Assembly (NCBI RefSeq): GCF_000711985.1
Contig: NZ_KL544007.1
Location: forward strand, 296,819-360,818
From: Rheinheimera texasensis DSM 17496
GTDB lineage: Bacteria > Pseudomonadota > Gammaproteobacteria > Enterobacterales > Alteromonadaceae
Direction: 5' to 3'
DNA length: 64,000 bases
Shown in pieces: positions 1-8,185 of the stretch; position 1 is the first letter of the stretch; each line of letters opens with the position of its first letter. The position numbers and the translations under genes were made by a program. The notes under the pieces are model-generated. The model did no database searches. It had not been told where the DNA came from and saw only the letters and a list, made by a program, of their open reading frames with translations.

Positions 1-17
1 CATCCGTCCTAACGTTC

Positions 18-72
18 GGCGGTCATTATAGGGGGCGGGCTTTTGGTGTCAATAATATTTTTAGATATTACA
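18..72 (-). promoter_or_regulatory. Strong sigma-70 promoter with UP-like element, leftward, probably for a stable RNA operon
   Basis: On the minus strand a perfect TTGACA (plus 47-52) and a perfect TATAAT (plus 25-30) are separated by 16 bp. An A/T-rich stretch resembling an UP element lies just upstream (plus 53-72), and a G/C-rich discriminator (GACCGCCG) follows the -10. This combination is typical of stringently controlled rRNA/tRNA promoters. The transcribed gene lies off the left edge. In E. coli gltX is divergent from a tRNA-Val/Lys operon, so a tRNA array is a reasonable inference. Confidence 0.75.
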
Positions 73-192
73 GCCGGATGCTGCAAAAGTAGTCGTTTTT
101 GTTGGCGTTGCTGACGCCTTGTCCAAAAGTAGCCGACGAAATCGCCATTGTTATTTCGCTGCGACCAAGCGGCCAAAGGAGCGGCAGAATGG

Positions 193-221
193 CAGACAAA
201 ACACCGCCTTATTGCTACAAT
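193..221 (+). promoter_or_regulatory. Possible gltX promoter
   Basis: CAGACA (193-198) and TACAAT (216-221) are spaced 17 bp apart, upstream of gltX. The -10 is good and the -35 is weak. The start site would be near 228, giving a leader of about 30 nt. Confidence 0.35.
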
Positions 222-256
222 AGCGCCCATTTTTCGACAGACCTTCTGGAAGCCTT

Positions 257-1669
257 ATGTCTACTGTGACCCGTTTTGCCCCAAGTCCTACCGGTTACCT
301 GCATGTCGGCGGTGCCCGTACTGCGTTGTATAGCTGGCTTTATGCCAAAAAAACCGGTGGTAAGTTCATTCTGCGCATTGAAGATACCGATCTGGAACGC
401 TCCACTCAGGCGTCCGTCGATGCCATTATGGACGGCATGAACTGGCTGGAACTGGACTGGGACGACGGCCCGTATTATCAGACCAAACGTTTTGATTTGT
501 ATAAAGAAGTCGTTGCTCAGCTGCTGGCCGAAGGCAAAGCCTATAAATGTTTCTGCACACCGGAAGAAGTGGACGCGATGCGCGAAGCGCAAATGGCCGC
601 CGGCGAAAAACCAAAATACAACGGTATGTGGCGTGACCGCACCGATCATCCATCTGACAAACCTTATTGTATCCGTTTCAAAAACCCGCTGGATGGCGTG
701 GTGGTCATTGATGACATGATCAAAGGCCGCATTGAAGTGGCGAATGCGGAGCTGGATGACCTGGTCATCGCCCGCAGCGACGGCACCCCAACTTATAACC
801 TGACCGTCGTCGTCGACGACTGGAAAATGGGCGTGACGCACGTCATTCGTGGCGACGACCACGTCAATAACACACCACGTCAAATGAATATTCTGGCCGC
901 TTTGGGCGCGACTTTACCGAAATACGCCCACGTGCCGATGATTCTGGGTGATGACGGCAAACGTCTGTCCAAGCGCCATGGCGCTGTCGGTGTGATGCAA
1001 TATCGCGACAACGGTTTCCTGCCGGAAGCGCTGCTGAACTATCTGGTCCGCCTTGGCTGGTCGCATGGTGATCAGGAAATTTTCAGCCGCGACGAGCTGG
1101 TCGAACTGTTTGATTTATCCGCCTGTAACCGCGCACCATCGGCTTTTAATACCGAAAAACTGCTGTGGTTAAACCAGCACTATATCCGCACTTCACCGGT
1201 GGCCCATGTCGCCAAACACCTGCAGTGGCATGTCGAAGACCAGAAGCTGGATATCAGCAATGGCCCAAGCCTTGAACAGCTGATTGCGGTGCAGGGCGAG
1301 CGGGTGAAGACGTTAAAAGAGATGATCGAAGTCAGTCGTTATTTCTATGAAGATTTCTCTGCCTTTGAAGAAAACGCGGCGAAAAAGCATTTACGTCCGG
1401 TTGCCGCAGAGCCGTTAAAAGCCGTACAGGCGCATTTAGCAGCTCTTAATGACTGGTCGGCGGAAACTGTGCATGCGGCTATTAATGGCGCTGCAGAAAG
1501 CCTGGGCCTTGGTATGGGCAAAGTCGGCATGCCACTGCGGGTTGCTGTGACCGGCGGCGGCAATTCGCCGTCGCTGGACGTGACCTTAGCGCTGATTGGA
1601 AAAGCCCGTTGTCTGGCTCGCATCGATCTGGCGCTGGCCTTTATCGCCGAGCGCGGTGAAGCGGCCTGA
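257..1669 (+). CDS. gltX: Glutamyl-tRNA synthetase
   Basis: Class I aminoacyl-tRNA synthetase that charges tRNA-Glu with glutamate in the cytoplasm. The 470-residue length is normal for the family. The N-terminus carries the [11 protein letters not shown] signature, with the HIGH equivalent at residues 16-19, and the KMSKS-type loop KRLSK is at about 235-239. A helical anticodon-binding region fills the C-terminal third. The ATG is preceded by GGAAG with a short spacer. Two of the four zinc ligands known in the E. coli enzyme are kept (Cys98, Cys100), but the positions of Cys125 and His127 are Trp125 and Asp127, so the zinc site seems lost. A strong terminator follows. Confidence 0.97.
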   Translation: MSTVTRFAPSPTGYLHVGGARTALYSWLYAKKTGGKFILRIEDTDLERSTQASVDAIMDGMNWLELDWDDGPYYQTKRFDLYKEVVAQLLAEGKAYKCFCTPEEVDAMREAQMAAGEKPKYNGMWRDRTDHPSDKPYCIRFKNPLDGVVVIDDMIKGRIEVANAELDDLVIARSDGTPTYNLTVVVDDWKMGVTHVIRGDDHVNNTPRQMNILAALGATLPKYAHVPMILGDDGKRLSKRHGAVGVMQYRDNGFLPEALLNYLVRLGWSHGDQEIFSRDELVELFDLSACNRAPSAFNTEKLLWLNQHYIRTSPVAHVAKHLQWHVEDQKLDISNGPSLEQLIAVQGERVKTLKEMIEVSRYFYEDFSAFEENAAKKHLRPVAAEPLKAVQAHLAALNDWSAETVHAAINGAAESLGLGMGKVGMPLRVAVTGGGNSPSLDVTLALIGKARCLARIDLALAFIAERGEAA

Positions 1670-1688
1670 GCCTGACTGGTTCTGTCCG

Positions 1689-1717
1689 AACAAAGCCAGT
1701 CAGTGACTGGCTTTGTT
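1689..1717 (+). terminator. Hairpin terminator after gltX
   Basis: A nearly uninterrupted inverted repeat (AACAAAGCCAGTCA and its complement) just after the gltX stop, ending in TTGTTATTT. It could work in either direction but suits gltX. Confidence 0.8.
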
Positions 1718-1775
1718 ATTTCGGCATCCTGAGTGTTGGCAGCCGTGCTGCCGCAAGTTTTGAAAAGAGTGTGTT

Positions 1776-2687
1776 GTGAACAAGTTTTTATCTTTGATCA
1801 TTTTGACGTTGAGTATTTCTGTGTCCTCAGCGTTCGCTGCTGTTAATCAGGCGGAATTTAGCAATAACGTGCAGGCGATCCCTATGGGGCAATCGGCATT
1901 GCCGCAGGAAAAACTGCGCTCTGGCCAGACGTATCAGCAGTTAAAAGAAAATGCCTTTTCGACGGACTCGGCGCTCGGTGGCGACAAAGTCCAGGCGATA
2001 GATCCGGATAAAATCTGGGGCGGCGACATTGAACTGGGGCTGGTGCTGAGCAGCGGCAACACCCAATCAACGGCTATTCGGACCAATGCCGAACTGATGC
2101 ACGAATTGACAGATTTTCGGAACAAGTACCTGATCCAGACGCTTATTCAGCGCAACAGTCAGTTTGATGAAGCCACTGGCGAAAAAACGCGTTATACCAC
2201 GGCGCAGCGCGTGAATCTGGTTGGCCAGAGTAACTACAAGTTCTATCAGAGCGAACACAGTATCTTCGGCCGTGCTGCTTATTTAAATGACCGCTTTGGT
2301 GCTTTTGAAGAGCAGGGCTCTCTAGCGGCTGGTTACGCGATGCGGGCCTACCAAAGTGGTGATGACTACCTGGATTTGGAAACCGGTCCAGGTATCGCTT
2401 ATCAGCAAACCAGCGATAAAAATACCAGCACCGGTATGATCTGGTGGGTCGCAGCCAACCTCGATTATCACTTAACTGAAAGTAATAGTTTTCGCCAGGC
2501 GCTGGAATGGTCAGTGTCACTCGATGGCAAAAACTCCAGCTGGCAAAGCCGTTCCAGTCTGACGTCGCAGGTCAATGGCCGGTTGTCGATGCGGCTCAAT
2601 TTCACTGTCAAATACGACTCAAACCCCGGCCAGTTCCGCCAGAAGACCGACACTGAAACCTCCGCAACCCTGGTGTATTCGTTCTGA
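1776..2687 (+). CDS. DUF481 family outer-membrane protein (YdiY-like)
   Basis: The product has 303 residues, with a signal peptide at about 1-22 ending in an SAFA-A type cleavage site. From about residue 80 to the end it shows alternating aromatic/hydrophobic strands and finishes in a C-terminal Phe (LVYSF), the usual end of an outer-membrane beta-barrel. The repeated phrasing (ELGLVLSSGNTQS, then YDSNPGQFRQKTDTETS) matches the DUF481 family, often called salt-induced outer membrane protein; its biochemical role is not established. The start is GTG. The stop overlaps the start of the next gene (TGATG), so the two are translationally coupled. Confidence 0.85.
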   Translation: MNKFLSLIILTLSISVSSAFAAVNQAEFSNNVQAIPMGQSALPQEKLRSGQTYQQLKENAFSTDSALGGDKVQAIDPDKIWGGDIELGLVLSSGNTQSTAIRTNAELMHELTDFRNKYLIQTLIQRNSQFDEATGEKTRYTTAQRVNLVGQSNYKFYQSEHSIFGRAAYLNDRFGAFEEQGSLAAGYAMRAYQSGDDYLDLETGPGIAYQQTSDKNTSTGMIWWVAANLDYHLTESNSFRQALEWSVSLDGKNSSWQSRSSLTSQVNGRLSMRLNFTVKYDSNPGQFRQKTDTETSATLVYSF

Positions 2688-3217
2688 TGCGCGCTTTCAT
2701 TCTTGTTGTTGGCTTGTGGCTGAGCACGGGTGTTAACGCCGGTGAGGCTTATCACTGGTTATTGCCAGATAGCTACCAGCCACAAGCGACCGATTCGGTG
2801 CTCAGTATCAACTTTAAAAATCCGCAGCAGGTGCTGCTGAACTTAAGTTTCCACGTTGACGATGAGTGGCGTGACGTGCCGGCAGAAACCATGCGCGATG
2901 AGTTTATCGATGGTTTATTGGCTGTGCCTGGCGTCAAATCCGGCCGGCGTTTTGTGATGAAACTACCGGCGCAGCAGCTGGGGAAACGCCAAATTCCGCC
3001 GCGCGATTGGTTTTGCCAGGACTGGCAGGGGCCGGGCCTTGGCAGCAAGCAGATTGGCCGCATTTGTGTGTTTGCCGACAAGGCGTTGCGGGTGGTGGTG
3101 AGTCTGAACAGTCCGTCGCAGTATGCTAAAACTGCAGCGGAAGATTATCAGGCCGCGCTCGCAGGATTAAGTTTAAATTGGAATGCACTGGTGGCGCTCA
3201 GGGACAGTCAGCCGTAG
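2687..3217 (+). CDS. Hypothetical secreted protein coupled to the DUF481 gene
   Basis: The 176-residue product has a short signal peptide (cleavage about residue 18, VNA-G). I do not recognise a family. The mature part is mixed alpha/beta and contains two cysteines (about residues 104 and 123), in WFCQDW and RICVF, that could form a periplasmic disulfide. The gene starts within the stop codon of the DUF481 gene and is closed by a bidirectional terminator, so the pair is a two-gene operon. A periplasmic partner of the barrel is plausible but unproven. Confidence 0.75.
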   Translation: MRAFILVVGLWLSTGVNAGEAYHWLLPDSYQPQATDSVLSINFKNPQQVLLNLSFHVDDEWRDVPAETMRDEFIDGLLAVPGVKSGRRFVMKLPAQQLGKRQIPPRDWFCQDWQGPGLGSKQIGRICVFADKALRVVVSLNSPSQYAKTAAEDYQAALAGLSLNWNALVALRDSQP

Positions 3218-3231
3218 TCACTCCGTCATAA

Positions 3232-3256
3232 AAAAAACCGCCGATGGCGGTTTTTT
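3232..3256. terminator. Bidirectional terminator between convergent genes
   Basis: AAAAAACCGCC, loop GAT, GGCGGTTTTTT. It is symmetrical with T-runs on both strands, placed between the rightward hypothetical gene and the leftward serA. Confidence 0.9.
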
Positions 3257-3279
3257 CTGTTTATCTGCCAGCACTGTGA

Positions 3280-4506
3280 TTAATGCAGTACCCGCGCTTT
3301 TAACGTGCCTGGAATGGCTTTTAATTCGTTCAATGCCAGTTCCTGGTCGTCGCTGTCGATATCAATCACCACATAACCAATTTCGGCGTTAGTTTGCAGA
3401 TATTGGCCGGAAATGTTGATGCCGTGACGGGCAAAAGCTTCGTTGATTTTGGTCAGCATACCCGGCTGGTTTTTGTGGATATGCAGCAGGCGTGAGCGGC
3501 CTTTGTGCTCTGGCAGTGACACTTCCGGGAAATTGACTGCCGAAAGCGTGGAGCCGTTGTCAGAGTACTTCACCAGTTTACCGGCGACTTCATAACCGAT
3601 ATTTTCTTGCGCTTCCTGAGTGGAACCACCGATATGCGGTGTCAGGATCACGTTGTCAAATGCACGCAGTGGCGAGACAAATTCTTCGTCGTTGCCGGTC
3701 GGTTCTACCGGGAACACGTCAATAGCGGCGCCGGCCAGTTTTTTGCTTGCAAGCGCAGTGGCTAAAGCGTCGATGTCGACCACAGTACCGCGCGAGGCGT
3801 TAATCAGGATAGAACCGGCCTTCATCAGGTCGAGTTCTGCCTCACCAATCATGTTTTTGGTCTGCGGCGTTTCCGGCACGTGTAAAGTCACCACGTCGGA
3901 AGTTTTCAGCAAGGTTGAGAAGTCCACTTGTGTGGCATTGCCTAACACCAGCTTGTCTTCGATATCGTAAAACTGTACACGCATGCCGATATTTTCCGCC
4001 ATGATCGACAGCTGGGTACCGATATGGCCATAACCGATGATGCCAAGCGTCTTACCACGCGCTTCAAACGACTGATTGGCGGTTTTTTGCCATTCGCCAC
4101 GATGCGCGGCGGCGTTACGCTGTGGAATGCCGCGCAGCAGCATAATGATTTCGCCCAGCACCAGCTCGGCGACAGAGCGGGTATTGGAGAATGGTGCGTT
4201 AAACACCGGAATAGCCCGGCGCAGCGCCGCGTCTAAATCCACCTGATTGGTACCGATACAGAAGCAACCAATAGCCGCCAGCTTCTGCGCTTCTGCCAGC
4301 ACTTTGTCGGTCAGCTGAGTGCGGGAACGGATACCGATAAAATGCACGTCGCGGATTTTTTCAATCAGCTCGGCTTCTTCTAATGAGGTTTTTAAGTATT
4401 CAATATTGCTGTAACCCTGATTTTTAAAGGTTTGCACAGCACTTTGGTGTAAGCCTTCCAGCAACAGGATTTTGATCTTGTCTTTGGGTAACGAGTACTT
4501 TTCCAT
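3280..4506 (-). CDS. serA: D-3-phosphoglycerate dehydrogenase
   Basis: First enzyme of serine synthesis: oxidises 3-phosphoglycerate to 3-phosphohydroxypyruvate with NAD. The 408-residue length and layout match the E. coli type: substrate domain, NAD-binding domain with GYGHIG, then a C-terminal ACT domain (about 335-408) for serine feedback. Catalytic segments NASRGTVVD, DVFPVEP and TPHIGGST carry the expected Arg, Glu and His. I place the start at the ATG at 4506 because MEKYSLPKDKIK lines up with the E. coli N-terminus; an in-frame GTG lies two codons upstream. It lies 68 bp downstream of rpiA on the same strand, a pairing also seen in E. coli. Confidence 0.96.
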   Translation of the reverse strand: MEKYSLPKDKIKILLLEGLHQSAVQTFKNQGYSNIEYLKTSLEEAELIEKIRDVHFIGIRSRTQLTDKVLAEAQKLAAIGCFCIGTNQVDLDAALRRAIPVFNAPFSNTRSVAELVLGEIIMLLRGIPQRNAAAHRGEWQKTANQSFEARGKTLGIIGYGHIGTQLSIMAENIGMRVQFYDIEDKLVLGNATQVDFSTLLKTSDVVTLHVPETPQTKNMIGEAELDLMKAGSILINASRGTVVDIDALATALASKKLAGAAIDVFPVEPTGNDEEFVSPLRAFDNVILTPHIGGSTQEAQENIGYEVAGKLVKYSDNGSTLSAVNFPEVSLPEHKGRSRLLHIHKNQPGMLTKINEAFARHGINISGQYLQTNAEIGYVVIDIDSDDQELALNELKAIPGTLKARVLH

Positions 4507-4574
4507 CTTCACTTCTCTTAATGTTGCAAAATTCTGGCTCGGGCTTTGGTTGTATTCTTTTTTTAGTTTTGATT

Positions 4575-5243
4575 TTATTTGATCACGCGGGTGCCGTCCG
4601 GGCCACCAACCAGCACTATATCTGCAGCGCGGGCGGCGAACAGGCCATTACAGACCACTCCGGTGATTTGATTAATTTGTTGCTCCAGCGCCATCGCGTC
4701 GGTGATGTGTAAATCATGCACATCGAGAATGATATTGCCGTTGTCGGTCACCACCGCTTCACGCCAGACCGGGCGGCCACCGAGTTTTTCTAGTTCACGC
4801 GCCACATAGTTACGCGCCATCGGGATGACTTCAACCGGCAACGGGAATTTCCCCAGCACTGCCACTTCTTTGCTTGCATCGACGATACAGACGAACTTTT
4901 CCGCGACAGCTGCGACGATTTTCTCGCGGGTTAGCGCGGCGCCGCCACCTTTAATCATATGGCGGAGCGGATTGATTTCATCGGCGCCATCGACATAGAC
5001 GCTGAAACTGTCGATGTCGTTCAGGTCAAACACCTGAATGCCCAGTGCCTGCATTTTTTCGGTACTGGCGATGGAGCTGGAGACTGCGCCTTTGATTTCA
5101 TTTTTGATGCTGGCTAGGGCGTCGATAAAATGATTCACCGTAGAACCGGTGCCAACACCGACAATACTGTGGCGGGGGACAAATTCCAGTGCAGCCCAGG
5201 CGGCGCGTTTTTTCATTTCATCTTGAGAGATTGGGGTAGACAT
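4575..5243 (-). CDS. rpiA: Ribose-5-phosphate isomerase A
   Basis: Interconverts ribose-5-phosphate and ribulose-5-phosphate in the non-oxidative pentose phosphate pathway. The 222-residue protein shows the family signatures in order: [12 protein letters not shown] near residue 30, DGADEI near 84, and [11 protein letters not shown] near 98, where the catalytic Glu sits. The gene precedes serA on the same strand with no clear terminator between them, so read-through into serA is possible. Confidence 0.96.
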   Translation of the reverse strand: MSTPISQDEMKKRAAWAALEFVPRHSIVGVGTGSTVNHFIDALASIKNEIKGAVSSSIASTEKMQALGIQVFDLNDIDSFSVYVDGADEINPLRHMIKGGGAALTREKIVAAVAEKFVCIVDASKEVAVLGKFPLPVEVIPMARNYVARELEKLGGRPVWREAVVTDNGNIILDVHDLHITDAMALEQQINQITGVVCNGLFAARAADIVLVGGPDGTRVIK

Positions 5244-5380
5244 CAGACTGCTCTTTCACGTTTAGCCATACAGACGGATATTATATCGAAAGCGGGGGCC
5301 GGCAAAAGGCCAATTTTAGTTTGTGCTGATAAATTCAGTGAATAACCGGTATTTGCTGGTCTGTGTGACCGGACAAAACA

Positions 5381-5407
5381 AAAACGCCGCAACAAGGGCG
5401 GCGTTTT
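5381..5407 (-). terminator. Terminator downstream of the Ca2+/Na+ antiporter gene
   Basis: AAAACGCCGC, loop, GGCGGCGTTTT just beyond the stop codon of the leftward antiporter gene. T-runs are present on both strands. Confidence 0.85.
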
Positions 5408-5424
5408 ATCTGCATCAATCCAGA

Positions 5425-6504
5425 TTAACCGGCGGTTTGTTGCCGGCGCTGGCGGAAATCATTAAGCAGTGAAAACACAACATACACGCCAATCACCGGC
5501 ACTAAGCCGTACAGGATGTAATCCTGCAATTGCGCTAAGTAATCGAGTTTCAGTGTCAGTGCCACCAGATACCAGGTGTAAGCGACATAAGCGGCCAGGA
5601 AAAGCGCACCTTCGATGCGGTTTAAGATGGCGCCGGCGAAGAAGAACGGCACACACAATAAGGCAACGGTTAACATCACCGGAATATCCAGCGCCGCCAT
5701 TTGGGCTCCGGCCAATAATGGGACTGGGGATACCAGGCCCGACAGGCCCAGCACACACAGGATATTAAAGATGTTACTGCCAACCACGTTACCCACGGCG
5801 ATATCTCGTTCACCACGGATGGTCGCAACTATTGAAGTGACCACTTCAGGTAAAGAGGTGCCTGCGGCAACAATGGTCAGACCAATCACCGCTTCGTTGA
5901 CACCCCATGCTGTTGCCAGCGCGACAGCGCTGTCGACCAACAATCGCGCGCCTAAAACCAGTAACCCAAGGCCGCCAACCACAAACAGCAAGTTTTGCCA
6001 CATCGGATGTGGCTCTTTTAATAAAGCTTCGACTTCGTCATCACCAGCGTCTGCACCCTGTTTTTTACCCTGACGGAATAAAAATACCGTGTAGGCAATT
6101 AAACCGGCAAACAAGACACCCGCTTCCAGGCGGCTCAGTTGGCCATCTTGCACCATCCAGACGCATATAAAAGATGCTGCAACCATAATCGGCACATCTT
6201 GCCGAATCAGTTGCTTAGAAATAATCAGCGGTACAATGACTGCCGAAACACCGAGGATAAACAACACGTTAAAGATATTACTGCCAACGACGTTGGCAAT
6301 CGCCAGTTCAGCCTGGCCAGCATAAGCGGCCTTTACGCTGACCGCCAGTTCCGGTGCGCTGGTGCCAAAAGCAACGACCGTCAGACCTATCACCAGGCTG
6401 GGAATACCAAAAGCACCTGCCAGACGCGCCGCTCCTTTGACCAGCGTATCCGCGCCCGCCACTAATAAAACCAGACCAAGGCCCAGCAATAACCACGTCA
6501 TCAT
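5425..6504 (-). CDS. Calcium/sodium antiporter, CaCA superfamily (YrbG-like)
   Basis: Inner-membrane cation exchanger of 359 residues with ten or more hydrophobic segments arranged as two homologous halves. Each half has the alpha-repeat signature: GTSAPELAVS with GSNIFN in the first, GTSLPEVVTS with GSNIFN in the second. The Glu in each GTS(A/L)PE motif is the expected ion-binding residue. The repeats face each other in inverted topology in known structures of this superfamily. Two adjacent ATG codons could serve as start. The gene stands alone between intergenic stretches, and its own terminator follows. Confidence 0.92.
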   Translation of the reverse strand: MMTWLLLGLGLVLLVAGADTLVKGAARLAGAFGIPSLVIGLTVVAFGTSAPELAVSVKAAYAGQAELAIANVVGSNIFNVLFILGVSAVIVPLIISKQLIRQDVPIMVAASFICVWMVQDGQLSRLEAGVLFAGLIAYTVFLFRQGKKQGADAGDDEVEALLKEPHPMWQNLLFVVGGLGLLVLGARLLVDSAVALATAWGVNEAVIGLTIVAAGTSLPEVVTSIVATIRGERDIAVGNVVGSNIFNILCVLGLSGLVSPVPLLAGAQMAALDIPVMLTVALLCVPFFFAGAILNRIEGALFLAAYVAYTWYLVALTLKLDYLAQLQDYILYGLVPVIGVYVVFSLLNDFRQRRQQTAG

Positions 6505-6647
6505 ATTAAGTCTACCTGTTTGAAATATTTAGAAACAAATGTGACTAGCGTACTGGGACAAGCGTTGAAACTCAATCAAGATTAACCTGAGTGCGCCACA
6601 GCTTTGGTCGAAGATTTAAAGTCTGACCGGGCAGATTGGGTCTGATA

Positions 6648-6671
6648 CAAAAACGGCACCCGCAGGTGCCG
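6648..6671 (-). terminator. Terminator after the DUF4397 gene
   Basis: On the minus strand CGGCACC, loop TGCG, GGTGCCG followed by TTTTT, 29 bp past the stop codon. Confidence 0.8.
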
Positions 6672-6699
6672 CTTGGTTTGCGCTGCGAACTCAGCGCAG

Positions 6700-8058
6700 T
6701 TATTTCGCCAGCGTCAGCTTAAAACCGCTTAAAGCGTTTTGCTCTTTTTCCGCAACCAACAGGTAGTTGCTGCCACTGACCAGCGCGGTCAGCTCGGTCT
6801 GCGCTAGCAGAATTTTGTTATTGTTATTGTCTTTATGCACGACGTACATGGTGTATTCACCGGCCGGTAAAGTCACGCTGGTTTGCGAGGCGTAGTTCAG
6901 CGTCGTGACATAATACGGCGTGTTTTCCATGGTGTAGCCAGGTTTAACAAAGTACAGGCTGACCTGGTCATAGTCCGGAATAGTATTGACGGCGTTAAAG
7001 ACAAAGTCATACACCTGTGGTGTTTTTGAATCAGTCACGGTAATGGCCGCAGCTTTGGCATTGGCATCTAAATAAAACACCACAGATTTCACCGCGCCCT
7101 GACTTAACGTCATCAGGCCGTTGCGCATCACCAAAGTACCTTTGTCATCGGTCAGGCTGACGCGGTAATCACCGGCAACCACTTCGGTGTAGGCACTTAA
7201 AGTGTCAATCGGCAGTTTGGCGATAGCAGGCGTTGCGGTTACGTCACCGAGGAACACACTGCCGGTGCCGGTTTCATTGATGGAGTTATAAATCCGGAAC
7301 TGGGCGTTGCTGGTGATATCTTCCAGTGTGGTGACAGTTGTCGTGTTACCAACCAGATCCAGCGCCAGTTTATCGCCGGCCGAAGGACCCGTCGCTGCGC
7401 GCAGTACCAGCAGGAATTCAGTTTCATAGCTTAATGTGACGGCATCAGATTTAAACAACACCGTTTTGTCGCCGCCTTTGGTAACGTAAAAAATGTAGCT
7501 GCCGGTGTCGTACGTCTGGAACTGCGTCAGTCCTTTAAAGCTCGCGCTATTGACCAGTTTTGCATCAGAAAAGGCCTGATCGTCTTCAGAAATGTATAAG
7601 TCGTAGCTGTTGCTGTTGTTGACCAGGTTCAACATAGCAACTTTGAACTGGTCGTCGAGTTCATCATCCCGGGTGAATTTAAAAGTCAGCAATTCTGGGC
7701 TGTTAAAATCGCCCAGCATCGCCAAAAAGGTTTTTTCACCGTCGGCTAAAGTCACGGTATCAGTCCGCACTGTGGCGGTCTCGCCACTGGCCGGCGTCCA
7801 GTTCAGTTCCAAATCGTAACTGCCGCCTTCCATCGTCACCAGGCTGGTGGCATCGGCAAACACGGCAGAACCGATAGCGATTTCATCGTCATCTGCCTCA
7901 ATTAGCTGCAAAGTGGTGCTGGCACTGTTGGCTGAGCCGTTATAAAACTGGATGTAAGAATCAGGGTAGGTATCAGAACCACTGTTGTCTGAACTGCCGC
8001 CACAAGCGGTCAAAGTAAGGCTGCTGATGGCCAGCGCCAGGATACGGAATGTCGACAT
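6700..8058 (-). CDS. DUF4397 domain lipoprotein
   Basis: The 452-residue product has a lipoprotein signal (LTLTAC-GG, lipid-bearing Cys at 19) and a short Ser/Asp linker (SSDNSGSD). The beta-rich body opens with SYIQFYNGSANSASTTL, a typical DUF4397 start (immunoglobulin-like surface domains). A similar start (AQFRIYNSINETGTGSVFL) recurs near residue 250 and a third beta-sandwich follows at about 345-445, suggesting two or three stacked domains. The function of the family is unknown; a surface or periplasmic face of the outer membrane is likely. It is a single-gene unit with its own terminator. Confidence 0.85.
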   Translation of the reverse strand: MSTFRILALAISSLTLTACGGSSDNSGSDTYPDSYIQFYNGSANSASTTLQLIEADDDEIAIGSAVFADATSLVTMEGGSYDLELNWTPASGETATVRTDTVTLADGEKTFLAMLGDFNSPELLTFKFTRDDELDDQFKVAMLNLVNNSNSYDLYISEDDQAFSDAKLVNSASFKGLTQFQTYDTGSYIFYVTKGGDKTVLFKSDAVTLSYETEFLLVLRAATGPSAGDKLALDLVGNTTTVTTLEDITSNAQFRIYNSINETGTGSVFLGDVTATPAIAKLPIDTLSAYTEVVAGDYRVSLTDDKGTLVMRNGLMTLSQGAVKSVVFYLDANAKAAAITVTDSKTPQVYDFVFNAVNTIPDYDQVSLYFVKPGYTMENTPYYVTTLNYASQTSVTLPAGEYTMYVVHKDNNNNKILLAQTELTALVSGSNYLLVAEKEQNALSGFKLTLAK

Positions 8059-8185
8059 AACTGCTCTCTATTGACAGGAAAACCTGAGTTTAAACGCGCC
8101 AATAGGAGCAGATTTTTAAAGTTAAGTTTCTGATTTTACCGAGCTTTACTGCCCTTAATCTAAGTTTACATAAAGCTGCGTCAGC

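Noticed and set aside
9-230. Open frame of 73 codons on the minus strand at the left edge
   Set aside because: It reads straight through the strong promoter and UP element, has no ribosome site and no protein-like pattern; treated as non-coding.
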